64,000 nt of DNA from assembly GCA_963665085.2 (NCBI GenBank), contig CAXXXS010000001.1, positions 4,650,001 to 4,714,000 of the forward strand, written 5' to 3'. This document shows, in pieces, positions 9,124-17,718 of this stretch. The translations under genes were made by a program, and so were the position numbers. Every line of letters starts with the position of its first letter. Position 1 is the first letter of the stretch. This DNA comes from G963665085 sp963665085 (GTDB taxonomy: Bacteria > Bacteroidota > Bacteroidia > Bacteroidales > JAAAOM01). The notes under the pieces were generated by a model. It made no database searches. It had not been told where the DNA came from and worked only from the letters and a program-made list of their open reading frames with translations.

Positions 9124-10476
9124 TTATTTCCCAACAGCAATTAAATAGTTATTAGTTCTGAATATTAAAGCACCTTCAGTAATTGCTGGTGTTACCATGC
9201 TGTTTTCACCCAGACGATTAGTGGCAAGTAACTCGAATTCTTTTCCTGCTTTTATTGTGTATGTATTTCCATCTCTGGCTACAATATATATATTCCCATC
9301 AGCAGCTACGGGAGACGCAATGGCGGTTACTCCTTTGTCAATACTTTCATTGTAGTATCGTTCACCTGTTATAGGATCGTAGCAGGATAAGTTCCCGTTC
9401 CAGCGGCAATTGTATAACAAACCATCGTAAAATAACATGGTACCCATATAGGAACCACCTCTTTCAACACTCCAAAGTATATGATTATTTGTTGTGTCAC
9501 CTTTTTCTAATGTTAAATCACCAGTAGCATCAGGCTTAATAGCGTATATAGGACTGTATCTCCCGTGGGCACTATTAAAATAGACTAATCCATCACCGAG
9601 AATAGGAGTAGGGACAGGTATATCGCCACCGCCAGACATATGCCAAATTTCTTCACCTGTTTCAAAATCATACCCTCCTCGATGTTTATATCCATTTATT
9701 GCGATAATATCTCTTCCATCCTTTTGATAAATATTAGGTGTGCACCAGCCCGGGTATTCATCACGTTCTTTCTTCCAGATTTGTTCCCCTGTTTCCAGGT
9801 TATAAGTAGCAACAAACGAATTCTCAAAAATATCAGCCTGGATAACTACAACTCCTTTATGGATAATTGGCGAGCTGGCAAATTCCCATTCTGCTTGTTC
9901 ATCCATAAAAAAAGTGGACTTTAATAAGCCCAGGTTTTTTGACCATTTTAGATTTCCGTCCATGTCATAACAATACATACCCTCCGAACCAAAAAAAGCA
10001 ACTACATATTCACCATTGGTTGCCAATGTTGAGTTAGCATGAGTAGAAATGGGGTGTCGTTTAACTAAAGGGATTCCTTCATAAGAAGTCTTTTCCCAGA
10101 TAAGTTCACCCGTGTTTTTATTATAGCAAAGAACTTCCCACTTGTGTACAGAGGAGTCCTTAACGGGAGTAACATCACCCGAAAATTTAGCATTGATATC
10201 TTCTGATTTATTTAAGTTGATTGCTGTTGAAATAAAGATCTTATCATCCCAAACAATGGGACATGATAGGGCTAATCCGGGAACTTTTGTTTTCCACAGA
10301 ATGTTCTCCATCTTCTTTGCATCCCATGATTCAGGTAGATTTGCATTGTCTAAATATCCACGTGAATAATACCCCCTGTATGAAGGCCATTGTTTCGATG
10401 GATCAATCTGTTCTTGTGCATTTATTATATTACCAGAAATAAATAGTGTTAGAAAAATTATTAGAGTAGATTTCAT
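9124..10476 (-). CDS. Secreted PQQ-like beta-propeller protein (second)
   Basis: 450 residues with a signal peptide (1-20, ending NIINAQ). The mature part opens with QWPSYRGYYSRG, a common start for secreted PQQ-like propellers, and continues with W-motif blades such as CYNKNTGELIWEK, CYDMDGNLKWSKN, TYNLETGEQIWKK, DFETGEEIWHMS and CYDPITGERYY. It is a BamB/PQQ_2-type propeller of about seven or eight blades, periplasmic or surface exposed. No cofactor ligands can be assigned. It is longer than and diverged from the propeller at 700-1953. The gap downstream carries possible operator repeats rather than a terminator, so co-transcription with the hydrolase is uncertain. Confidence 0.85.
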   Translation of the reverse strand: MKSTLIIFLTLFISGNIINAQEQIDPSKQWPSYRGYYSRGYLDNANLPESWDAKKMENILWKTKVPGLALSCPIVWDDKIFISTAINLNKSEDINAKFSGDVTPVKDSSVHKWEVLCYNKNTGELIWEKTSYEGIPLVKRHPISTHANSTLATNGEYVVAFFGSEGMYCYDMDGNLKWSKNLGLLKSTFFMDEQAEWEFASSPIIHKGVVVIQADIFENSFVATYNLETGEQIWKKERDEYPGWCTPNIYQKDGRDIIAINGYKHRGGYDFETGEEIWHMSGGGDIPVPTPILGDGLVYFNSAHGRYSPIYAIKPDATGDLTLEKGDTTNNHILWSVERGGSYMGTMLFYDGLLYNCRWNGNLSCYDPITGERYYNESIDKGVTAIASPVAADGNIYIVARDGNTYTIKAGKEFELLATNRLGENSMVTPAITEGALIFRTNNYLIAVGK

Positions 10477-10543
10477 GGATTCTAATTTTTAATTTTGGTG
10501 TGAAATATAAAACATATTCATGTTTAAAAAGACGAATCAGGTA

Positions 10544-10879
10544 CTAATCACCAACTAATTTATCAACTTGTTTTATTAGTTTGGGCAAGTCTCTTGAAAT
10601 AATACCCCAGATAATAACATCATCAACTTTATCATAACCAAGAATTACCCAGGTTCTTAAATCAACAATTCGTCTTGAATCAGAAATCTCAATATTTTCA
10701 TCAAGCTTTAAGATTCGGTTTGTTGCTTCTCCTATTATTTCAAGTTCTCTTTCAATTCCTCTACGCAAAAGTTTATTGGATTTATATTCATTGAAATCTC
10801 GTTTATCAGCAAGATATTCAAAAATTGAGTTTATTGATTCTTGAATATCGAGTAAATATTTTAGAATTTCACGCTGCAT
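10544..10879 (-). CDS. hepT: HepT-like HEPN toxin with altered active site
   Basis: 111 residues from ATG at 10879 (MQREILKYLLDIQ); the frame is open further upstream, but this start gives the family's usual N-terminus. It is a DUF86/HEPN helical protein, the partner of a MntA nucleotidyltransferase. HEPN RNases need the R-x4..6-H-x-Y motif. Here the segment reads R75-TWVI-L80-G-Y82: the catalytic His is Leu, codon CTT, one base from CAT. The Asn that usually follows the Arg is also changed, to Thr. Tyr82, the residue AMPylated by MntA in characterised systems, is kept. RNase activity is probably lost. It overlaps mntA by 11 nt. Confidence 0.82.
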   Translation of the reverse strand: MQREILKYLLDIQESINSIFEYLADKRDFNEYKSNKLLRRGIERELEIIGEATNRILKLDENIEISDSRRIVDLRTWVILGYDKVDDVIIWGIISRDLPKLIKQVDKLVGD

Positions 10880-11174
10880 AAAGTAATTGTTTCGTTTCTT
10901 CAATACTCGCAAGTAAATATGGGTTTGAGAGTGAGTTTTCAGTTAAAAGATCAATTTTACGCTTGAACAATTCTTCTAATTTATAATGTAGATCAAAATA
11001 GTTGTCGGTATATTTCTCAATCGAAATTTCTTTGAATGAAATCAATATATCAATGTCGCTTTTGTCATTAAATTTATCAGTGCATGCAGATCCAAAAACA
11101 TGCATTGTCTTGACATCATAATCCTGACAAAGTTTTTTTAAGTCATTTAAATTTTCTTTTATTAGTTCTTGCAT
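10869..11174 (-). CDS. mntA: MntA-like nucleotidyltransferase antitoxin
   Basis: 101 residues with the minimal nucleotidyltransferase motif: Gly28-Ser29 (HVFGSACTDKF) followed by Asp40-x-Asp42 (SDIDILISF). This is the GS-x9..10-DxD signature of MNT-domain proteins. In MntA/HepT systems this enzyme adds AMP to a tyrosine of the HEPN toxin and silences it. The gene precedes hepT on the same strand and overlaps it, the usual toxin-antitoxin order for this family. Catalytic residues look intact although its partner has lost the RNase histidine. Confidence 0.85.
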   Translation of the reverse strand: MQELIKENLNDLKKLCQDYDVKTMHVFGSACTDKFNDKSDIDILISFKEISIEKYTDNYFDLHYKLEELFKRKIDLLTENSLSNPYLLASIEETKQLLYAA

Positions 11175-11289
11175 TGCTATACTATTCTAATCAAAGATAA
11201 TATATTGATGATATTCTTTCATAGTAACATTCTGTTTTAGTTTTAAGTTAGAGTTGCAATTGGTCATGTTAAATAATGTACATCAACAC

Positions 11290-12732
11290 CTAATTTCCTG
11301 TATAAATAAAAGGTATTGTGAAATCTATTTTACTGTTTTTATTTTCGTCATTAACTACAACTAATTTTTCTAAGGTTAAAAGGTTTAATCCCTCTTCTAT
11401 ATTTTCAGCATTGAATAAAAGTAAAAATCCTTCTTCGTTATGATTAGAATGTTGATGAAATAAAATATCAATAGAATCACTATCAATAAGTTCTCCATTA
11501 ATTCTGACTGCATAGATTTTTTTTGCTGTTGTGAGAATTTTTTGAAGATTTTCCCTGAATAGTTGTTGTTCTGTTTTATAGTACGCATTGTCTTTGTTTG
11601 ATTCAACATTTTTTCGAGATATCAATTCTTCTTCGTAAGAACTTTTTGTAAATAAGTAAGATTTAAATCCTTTGCTAGCGATGGGTTTAATGGTACTATC
11701 CATTTTTGTTATTACTTCTTCGTCCAGGTTAGAAAGTTTCACAAACAACTCCATTGATTTTGATTCTATTTTGTTGTTTTGAAGGCTCATGACGAGTATG
11801 GCCTCATTTTGTTTTCGGAGGTTATCGTAAAACTGGGTTTGAAATGAAAAGCGTGACTTTTCTTTAAAGGCTATAGAATTATATATTCTGGTTCCATCGC
11901 TTTCAAAGTTTTTTGGAAAAATGGAATAAGCATTATATTTTATAGTGATACCTACAGATAATAAAGCAAAAATTGGGATTACAAAGTATATTAACCATTT
12001 GGTTTTTTTACGATCTATCAGGTTAAAATATAATGGTTTCCATAAAAAAGATAAGGTAATCCATGAGACTACTTTATTCAAAAAAATATAAGTTTTTGAA
12101 AACCATTTTATATTAATTTTTTTAATTGCTCCACCTGAAAAGAAATCGATAATAATAAAAAGGGCTAACAATAAGGTGAGTAAAGGAAGAAACCAACCAG
12201 AAATCCATCCAAAGTTTGAGTTTCCTATTAATCGGCTCAATGGATTGATAATTATCCACATGAATAGAAAATAAAGAAACGAAGAACATAAAACCATGAT
12301 AAGCAGAAAGGTATAGCCGAAAATAAGACTGGATGCTTTTTCGAGTTTCAAGATATAATCGTCGAAATTACCCAGTTTTTTTCTTAAATAATTTGTTATT
12401 GATGGATTGTAATTTAGTTTGTCATAATCTATTTCGCCAGACACATAACGAATACCTATGGCTCCAATCCATAATCCTCTAAGAAATACATGAACCAGTA
12501 GAAATATAATGGAAATGACAACAGATGCATATATTATCCAGAAAAATACCTGAAACCAAGCCATTAAAGAATCATGTTGAATATCATTTGCATAAAATAT
12601 AACGCTTGCATTGTCTAAAAATGCTTTTGCCTTAAACAATCCCAAAATAGAAAATCCGGAAATAATGAGTTCCAGGTTCCAACTTTCTTCCTGTAGTTTA
12701 TCCAGCCATTTCTTTAAAACATTTTTTTCCAT
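11290..12732 (-). CDS. Polytopic membrane protein of unknown function
   Basis: About 480 residues; start at ATG 12738 or 12732 (MTMEK or MEK), six nt apart. Hydrophobic segments: about 24-42 (IISGFSILGLFKA), 62-105 (two helices, with VFFWIIYASVVISIIFLLV), 137-170 (SLIFGYTFLLIMVLCSSFLY), 180-200, 215-235 and 250-270. That gives six or seven helices in the first 270 residues. The remaining 210 residues are soluble, charged and lysine-rich. I recognise no family. It is flanked by the mntA/hepT pair and a secreted protein gene on the same strand, with gaps over 100 nt on both sides, so there is no clear operon. Confidence 0.7.
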   Translation of the reverse strand: MEKNVLKKWLDKLQEESWNLELIISGFSILGLFKAKAFLDNASVIFYANDIQHDSLMAWFQVFFWIIYASVVISIIFLLVHVFLRGLWIGAIGIRYVSGEIDYDKLNYNPSITNYLRKKLGNFDDYILKLEKASSLIFGYTFLLIMVLCSSFLYFLFMWIIINPLSRLIGNSNFGWISGWFLPLLTLLLALFIIIDFFSGGAIKKINIKWFSKTYIFLNKVVSWITLSFLWKPLYFNLIDRKKTKWLIYFVIPIFALLSVGITIKYNAYSIFPKNFESDGTRIYNSIAFKEKSRFSFQTQFYDNLRKQNEAILVMSLQNNKIESKSMELFVKLSNLDEEVITKMDSTIKPIASKGFKSYLFTKSSYEEELISRKNVESNKDNAYYKTEQQLFRENLQKILTTAKKIYAVRINGELIDSDSIDILFHQHSNHNEEGFLLLFNAENIEEGLNLLTLEKLVVVNDENKNSKIDFTIPFIYTGN

Positions 12733-12862
12733 CGTCATGGATATTTTTATATAAAATTATCGTATTCGTGAAATAATCCGAAATATTAATAAAAACTGAT
12801 GATATATCAAGTTATTGAAATAAAATTTTGATGTGTTGTAGTAAATAAAAATACAATTTGTC

Positions 12863-13756
12863 TTATAGCTTGAAAATGTTTTTATTAAGCTTGTATATTT
12901 CAATACTTGACACAAAACTTAATTTAAAAGATTTTATTGTTGATTCAGAATAGTTACTTGTTATATTCTTAGTCTTATTGTATGAATCAATAACAATATC
13001 TGGCGATGGACAAGAAGTATATGGTTTTAATCCATTTTTTGTCCAGGTTCTTCCGTTTAAATTAAAACAAGCATGTATTGGCTCGCCCTTGTAATTTCTA
13101 AAAAGAATAAAAACTTGGTCTTTATATAAAGACTCAGATTTGTTAATCGTTTTCTTTTTGATGTTATCAAGTGTTTCAACTTTAATAAATAGATTTTTCA
13201 GAATAACTTCAATATCATTTAAGTCTGCCAATTGAGAGCGTCGAAAGAAAAATGGTTCAGGATTAATCCCATACGATCGTATAATCCCCTCAAGAGCATA
13301 TGAAATGCAATTTTGGAATGCAGTATTTAACACAGAATTGTCGTATGGTTTATGTCTTAATTCTTGTGATTTTGATGCTAATTCGGATTCATTTAAAGTC
13401 GTAATGTTGTACTCCCATGTTTGATATGGAGGAATAAGACTTTCCAGTAAAAGTATCTGTCTATCTCCACTTTTATATGTTGTAGAGTCTCTATGTATTT
13501 TTAATTTATATTGGAAATTACAGCCTTTTATATTTACTAAATCAACTTCATTGTGTATTAATTCGATGGTGTCTACAATTTGAAAGTAATCCATAAGCGA
13601 TTTGCTTATAGGAATAGTTATATCAATTTTTCCAACAGCAATCTCTTTGTTTTGTTTTTCTTCTTTTGATAATAAGATAAATTCTGGAATTAATTGTCCT
13701 ATTACATTCTGACAAATAAAGAGCTGAAAAATGAATAGGTATGCTGTTTTTCTCAT
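12863..13756 (-). CDS. Secreted protein of unknown function
   Basis: 297 residues with a signal peptide (1-20, LFICQNVIGQ). The mature chain has mixed alpha/beta character; I see no known motif. A segment near 145-175 (NTAFQNCISYALEGIIRSYG) looks like a helix carrying a single Cys. It precedes, on the same strand with an 82-nt gap, the YwqK-like gene in coding order 12863 after 13839, so the two may be co-transcribed. Its codon use and AT content look like the neighbours. No function is proposed. Confidence 0.65.
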   Translation of the reverse strand: MRKTAYLFIFQLFICQNVIGQLIPEFILLSKEEKQNKEIAVGKIDITIPISKSLMDYFQIVDTIELIHNEVDLVNIKGCNFQYKLKIHRDSTTYKSGDRQILLLESLIPPYQTWEYNITTLNESELASKSQELRHKPYDNSVLNTAFQNCISYALEGIIRSYGINPEPFFFRRSQLADLNDIEVILKNLFIKVETLDNIKKKTINKSESLYKDQVFILFRNYKGEPIHACFNLNGRTWTKNGLKPYTSCPSPDIVIDSYNKTKNITSNYSESTIKSFKLSFVSSIEIYKLNKNIFKL

Positions 13757-13838
13757 GGTTATTCTTTTATTTAAATTAGTAGGAGTGGTAAAATGTAAAG
13801 TATATACTTCTACACTTTGTCATGCTTGCTAGATTTAG

Positions 13839-14393
13839 CTAGGGTGCGTTTTCTTTTATTATTTTTCCATTTTTATATAACCTTGTTTTTATAATAACTC
13901 CAATTGAGTTGTAATAAATCCATTTTCCTTGTTCAATACTGTTGTCCATTTCCCATGAGTCAAAATATAATATTTTCCCTTCACTTTTTAGAAAATAAAG
14001 ATCTTTATCATAAAATTTCACATATGAATAAGGAGGTAAAATTCGTTGTCCTTGTTCATTGGTTAGACTATCAAGATTTGTTCCTCTTTCTATTTCTTCA
14101 GATACAATCTTTCCATTGTTGTAATACGTCCATATTCCTACTATAGTTCCATTTTTATATTCTCCCGCATGTCTTAATTCATTGCTTTTCTGCCAATATG
14201 ATCTATAATGTCCGTGTAATTTGTCGTCAACATAATTCATAGTATCAATTATGTTTGCTGTAATTTTTTTTACCCAAATTCCTTGTTTGAGTCCATTTGT
14301 ATCCGTTTTATTAATCTCATTATTAACTAATGACTGACTGTAAGTCAAGTTTGTCAATAAGACTAATATAATTGTTATAAATTTATTTGTCAT
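13839..14393 (-). CDS. Secreted MORN/YwqK-like repeat protein
   Basis: 184 residues with a signal peptide (1-19, LTNLTYSQ). It carries short repeats of the form G-x-W/H-x-x-Y-x-x-x-G-x-x-x: TNGLKQGIWVKK, DKLHGHYRSYWQK, YKNGTIVGIWTYYNNGKIV and IEQGKWIYYNSIGV. These resemble the MORN-like hairpins of the YwqK/'toxin-antitoxin system YwqK family antitoxin' group, widespread as secreted proteins in Bacteroidota. The name is historical; no toxin is visible beside it. Function is unknown, probably a beta-hairpin ladder used for binding. Confidence 0.7.
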   Translation of the reverse strand: MTNKFITIILVLLTNLTYSQSLVNNEINKTDTNGLKQGIWVKKITANIIDTMNYVDDKLHGHYRSYWQKSNELRHAGEYKNGTIVGIWTYYNNGKIVSEEIERGTNLDSLTNEQGQRILPPYSYVKFYDKDLYFLKSEGKILYFDSWEMDNSIEQGKWIYYNSIGVIIKTRLYKNGKIIKENAP

Positions 14394-14498
14394 GGTTTTA
14401 ATAAATGGCTCCTAACTTATTTACAAATGCAATATAATTAATCAAAAACAAAAAATATACTACAAAACCATTCATGAAAAAATATAAGATTGTGGTTT

Positions 14499-15860
14499 TT
14501 ATGGCACCCAAATCGCTTTTGCGTTTGTAAATTCTTTTATACCTAGTTCGGATAATTCGCGTCCAATACCTGATTTTTTAACTCCGCCAAATGGTAATTC
14601 GGGACGGGAAGCAACCAGACTGTTTATAAAAACAATACCAGTCTCCACATCTTTTGCTACGTTTTGTGCCTCTTCCATATCATTTGACCAGACGGATGCT
14701 CCCAGTCCAAAATCTGAATCGTTGGCTAATTTTATTGCTTCTTCTGTATTTTTTACAACAAAGACAGAGGCAACCGGACCAAATAGTTCATCTTTATAAG
14801 CCGGCATATCGGAATTTATATGAGTTAAGATCATGGGATTAAAAAAGGCATCTTTATTTTTTACTTCAATGTCAAACCAAAACGTTTTGGCTCCCATGTC
14901 AATTGATTCTTCTACTTGTCTGTTAATTGTTTCTTTTTGCTGAATGTTTGCCAACGAAGCAAAATCTGTAGTTTCTTCTTGCGGATCCCCGAAAACAAGA
15001 CTATTCATCTCATCCCGAAAGTGATTCAGGAATTCGTCTGCAACCGATTCGTTAACGATAAATCTTTTTGCGGCAATACAACTCTGTCCGCAATTCAGCA
15101 TTCTTGCTTTTGTTGCAACCTGGGCTGCCTTTTTAATATCAGCATTAGGGAGTACGATAAATGGATCGTTTCCTCCCAATTCTAAAACCATTTTTTTGAT
15201 GTTTTTCCCTGCCAGTTCCCCGACTTTTGAGCCTGCCATTTCGCTACCTGTGAGACTAACACCCTTTATACGTTTATCTTCAACAACTTTTTTTATATCT
15301 TTTGAGGATAACAAAACACTTTGGAAAGAACCTTTCGGAAAGCCTGCATCGTGAAATATCTCCTGGATTTTCATGGAACAATGGGGAACATTAGATGCAT
15401 GCTTTAGAATTACTGTGTTACCAGCCATAATGGTGGGAATAGCAAATCGAAAAACCTGCCAGAAAGGAAAATTCCACGGCATAATACCAAGAATAACACC
15501 AAGTGGCTGAAACGTTAATAATCCTCTACCCTTTGATAATTATATGTTTTGATCAGATAAAAATTTAGCACCATTTTCTGCATAATAATCGCAAACCCAG
15601 GCACATTTTTCTACTTCCTGGATAGATTCCCTGATTACTTTTCCCATTTCAAGGGTTATAATCCGGGCGTATTCCATTTTTTTCTTTCGTAAAAGGTTAG
15701 CGCAATTTTTTAGCAAATCACTACGGTAATCAAACGTTCGTTTCTTTTCTTTTTCAAATGTAGCCTGAGCAATATTTAAGATACTATCAATGTCATTTAA
15801 TAAAGTTTCCTGAAATTCTGCTATAACTTCATTCTTGTACGGATTTATTGATTGTATCAT
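14499..15860 (-). pseudogene. Succinate-semialdehyde-type aldehyde dehydrogenase with in-frame TAA
   Basis: Two open segments (15540-15860 and 14499-15482) share one frame and are separated only by a TAA at 15540-15542; the 19 codons after it fit the family (FQPLGVILGIMPWNFPFWQV across the join). Read through, the product is 453 residues, normal for NAD(P)-dependent succinate-semialdehyde/aldehyde dehydrogenases. Catalytic Cys is in LNCGQSCIAAKRF, the Glu in MVLELGGNDPF, and the C-terminal PFGGVKKSGIGRELSELG is complete. Everything else is intact, so the lesion is recent, or a sequencing error. The stop replaces a position where the family has a variable residue. TAA excludes selenocysteine recoding. 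A C-terminal 327-residue piece could start at ATG 15482 but lacks the nucleotide-binding N-terminus. Confidence 0.85.
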
Positions 15861-16013
15861 AAACCTATTGATTAAAAGTTAGAAATTGGTAACTAATTAA
15901 TAATAAATGTCTAATAAAGTTATGATATTCTTTCTAAACATTTTTTATTCAGCCGTTAAAAACTAAATGATTGTTAGTTTATAGTGCCAAAGTATTTTTT
16001 TACAATAGCTCCG

Positions 16014-16047
16014 TAACTTTTGTATTTAGCCTTGTAACTTTTTGTAT
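16014..16047. promoter_or_regulatory. Two direct repeats between divergent genes
   Basis: TAACTTTTGTAT (16014-16025) and TAACTTTTTGTAT (16035-16047) start 21 bp apart, two helical turns, in the 329-bp gap between the dehydrogenase (minus) and the lipoprotein (plus). The spacing is typical of AraC-type half sites. The rest of this gap shows nothing else I can support. Confidence 0.35.
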
Positions 16048-16189
16048 AGAAGGTAGTAGAAAAAACTTAAACTATACAATATTAATTTTTTCAAGGGAAA
16101 CACTATAAATTATTGAAAGTATTTTTTTCAAACATAATAAACCTGTTATATTTTCGTATTTAATTTATTAAAACTAATACCTCAGTAAA

Positions 16190-17293
16190 ATGAAAAATAA
16201 ATTTCTTCTCTCTCTTATTATTTTTTCTGTTGTTATTTCATTCTCAAAGTGTAAAAAAGATAACCCAGGAACTGAATTTCATAATCCTTTAGAAAATCCT
16301 GAAGATGGACCGGCAGCAGGAAATCCTGATGGTAATTATCCTGTTCCCGCAGAAGCAAGCCCTGAAGATGTCTCTGAACCAGATATCGTTATTGGAGATG
16401 GCTCTCCAGAAAGTTGCACAGCCGAAGCTTTTATTAATGCTGTACACGAGGGAGGAATAATAACATTTAACACAGGTGGAGAACCAGTAACAATCACATT
16501 GTCTGAACCGGCAAAAGTTTATAACAGGGAAGGATTAAAAACTGTTATTGACGGAGGTGGTTTAGTAACTCTTAGCGGAGGTGGCACGAGCCGCATACTC
16601 TATATGAACACCTGCGACCAGGAGCAACATTGGCTAACTTCACATTGCGATAACCAGGAATTCCCCCAATTAACAATACAAAACCTGACTTTTGCAGATG
16701 GCAACTCAACTTCAGAAACAGAATATGATGGCGGTGGCGCTATCTGGGTACGAGGAGGTAGATTTAAAGCTGTTAACTGCCGGTTCTTTAATAATGTGTG
16801 CGCTTCCGTTGGCCCCGATGTAGGTGGTGCAGCTATTCGGGTTTTTAGTCAGTATGAAGGAAAGCCCGTTTATTTAACCAACTGTACATTTGGAGGAGGA
16901 GAAGAATATGCGAATTACGGTTCAAATGGAGGAGGAATAAGCAGTATTGGTGTTTCATGGACAATCTACAACAGTCTTTTTTCCTATAATTATTGTACCG
17001 GAAACGGGGCAAATCCCGCACAAGATGGAACTCCTGGTGGTGGTAGCGGGGGTGCTATTTATAATGATGGTAATACCATGACTTTAAAAGTATTAGGCAC
17101 TTTAATAGAAGAAAACACCGTTAATGCCCATGGTTCTGCAATCTTCTTTGTAACCAATAATCATTCAGGAAATATTATAATTGACGAATCTATAATAAGA
17201 AATAACCACGGTGGTAGTTGGTATGCACAACCCGGAATTTCGATGCACAGCGATACAAAAATTGAGATTACGAATTCTGAATTGAGTGATTAA
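16190..17293 (+). CDS. Lipoprotein with right-handed parallel beta-helix
   Basis: 367 residues with a lipoprotein signal (1-20; lipobox SFSKC). A Pro/Glu/Gly-rich linker follows (25-75). From about 90 the chain is a parallel beta-helix: repeated short strands with GGG turns and Asn ladders (IDGGGLVTLSGGG, LTIQNLTFADGNS, GGAIWVRGGRFKAVNCRFFN, NCTFGGG, GGISSIGVSWTIYNS, GGSGGAIYNDGNTM, IIIDESIIRNNHGG). This is the pattern of polymorphic-outer-membrane-protein/right-handed beta-helix proteins and of many polysaccharide lyases. No catalytic residues can be named. It is membrane anchored, probably surface exposed. Alternatives are adhesin or glycan-binding lipoprotein. Confidence 0.8.
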   Translation: MKNKFLLSLIIFSVVISFSKCKKDNPGTEFHNPLENPEDGPAAGNPDGNYPVPAEASPEDVSEPDIVIGDGSPESCTAEAFINAVHEGGIITFNTGGEPVTITLSEPAKVYNREGLKTVIDGGGLVTLSGGGTSRILYMNTCDQEQHWLTSHCDNQEFPQLTIQNLTFADGNSTSETEYDGGGAIWVRGGRFKAVNCRFFNNVCASVGPDVGGAAIRVFSQYEGKPVYLTNCTFGGGEEYANYGSNGGGISSIGVSWTIYNSLFSYNYCTGNGANPAQDGTPGGGSGGAIYNDGNTMTLKVLGTLIEENTVNAHGSAIFFVTNNHSGNIIIDESIIRNNHGGSWYAQPGISMHSDTKIEITNSELSD

Positions 17294-17315
17294 AATATTT
17301 TCGGAATTAGGTTGA

Positions 17316-17580
17316 ACTCCTAAATCCTTCTAAAAGATAGAGGAAGTAAAATAAGTTGCTAATAAATTTTTAAGATTACTATACTCATCATCTCATTCAG
17401 TAAAACTAAATATTTCTCCCTCTCTTTCAAGAGAGGGAAAGATTGAGTCTCTGACCAATCAGGGAGAGTAAATATTAAATCGATTCAGAAAATCTTATCA
17501 ATGCATTTTATCTTTCTAGCCTGATAACTAATAATAGAGAATTCACCTCCTAAATCCTCCTGAGAGGAGGACTTAAAGAG
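17316..17580. repeat. Gap with CTCCTAAATCC-type dispersed repeats
   Basis: The 425-bp gap 17294-17718 has no gene. It holds degenerate copies of a dispersed palindromic repeat: AACTCCTAAATCCTTC (17315-17330), and CACCTCCTAAATCCTCC followed by GAGAGGAGGACTT (17545-17574). A separate inverted repeat CCCTCTCTT / AAGAGAGGG lies near 17418-17439. Related copies occur at 20814-20880 and 23906-24026. Confidence 0.6.
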
Positions 17581-17718
17581 ATATTAATCTTTCTTTCTGA
17601 GAATACTTGGTTTTACAATTACAGGTTAATAACTGCATATTATTAACCTGTAATTAGCAACCAGTAACTTTAAAATAAGTGCCCTGAAATTTATGTTATT
17701 CCAAATGCTCCTTCCCTC

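Noticed and set aside
15540..15542. Recoded stop (selenocysteine or pyrrolysine) in the aldehyde dehydrogenase
   Set aside because: The stop is TAA, not TGA or TAG, and the catalytic cysteine is elsewhere and normal.
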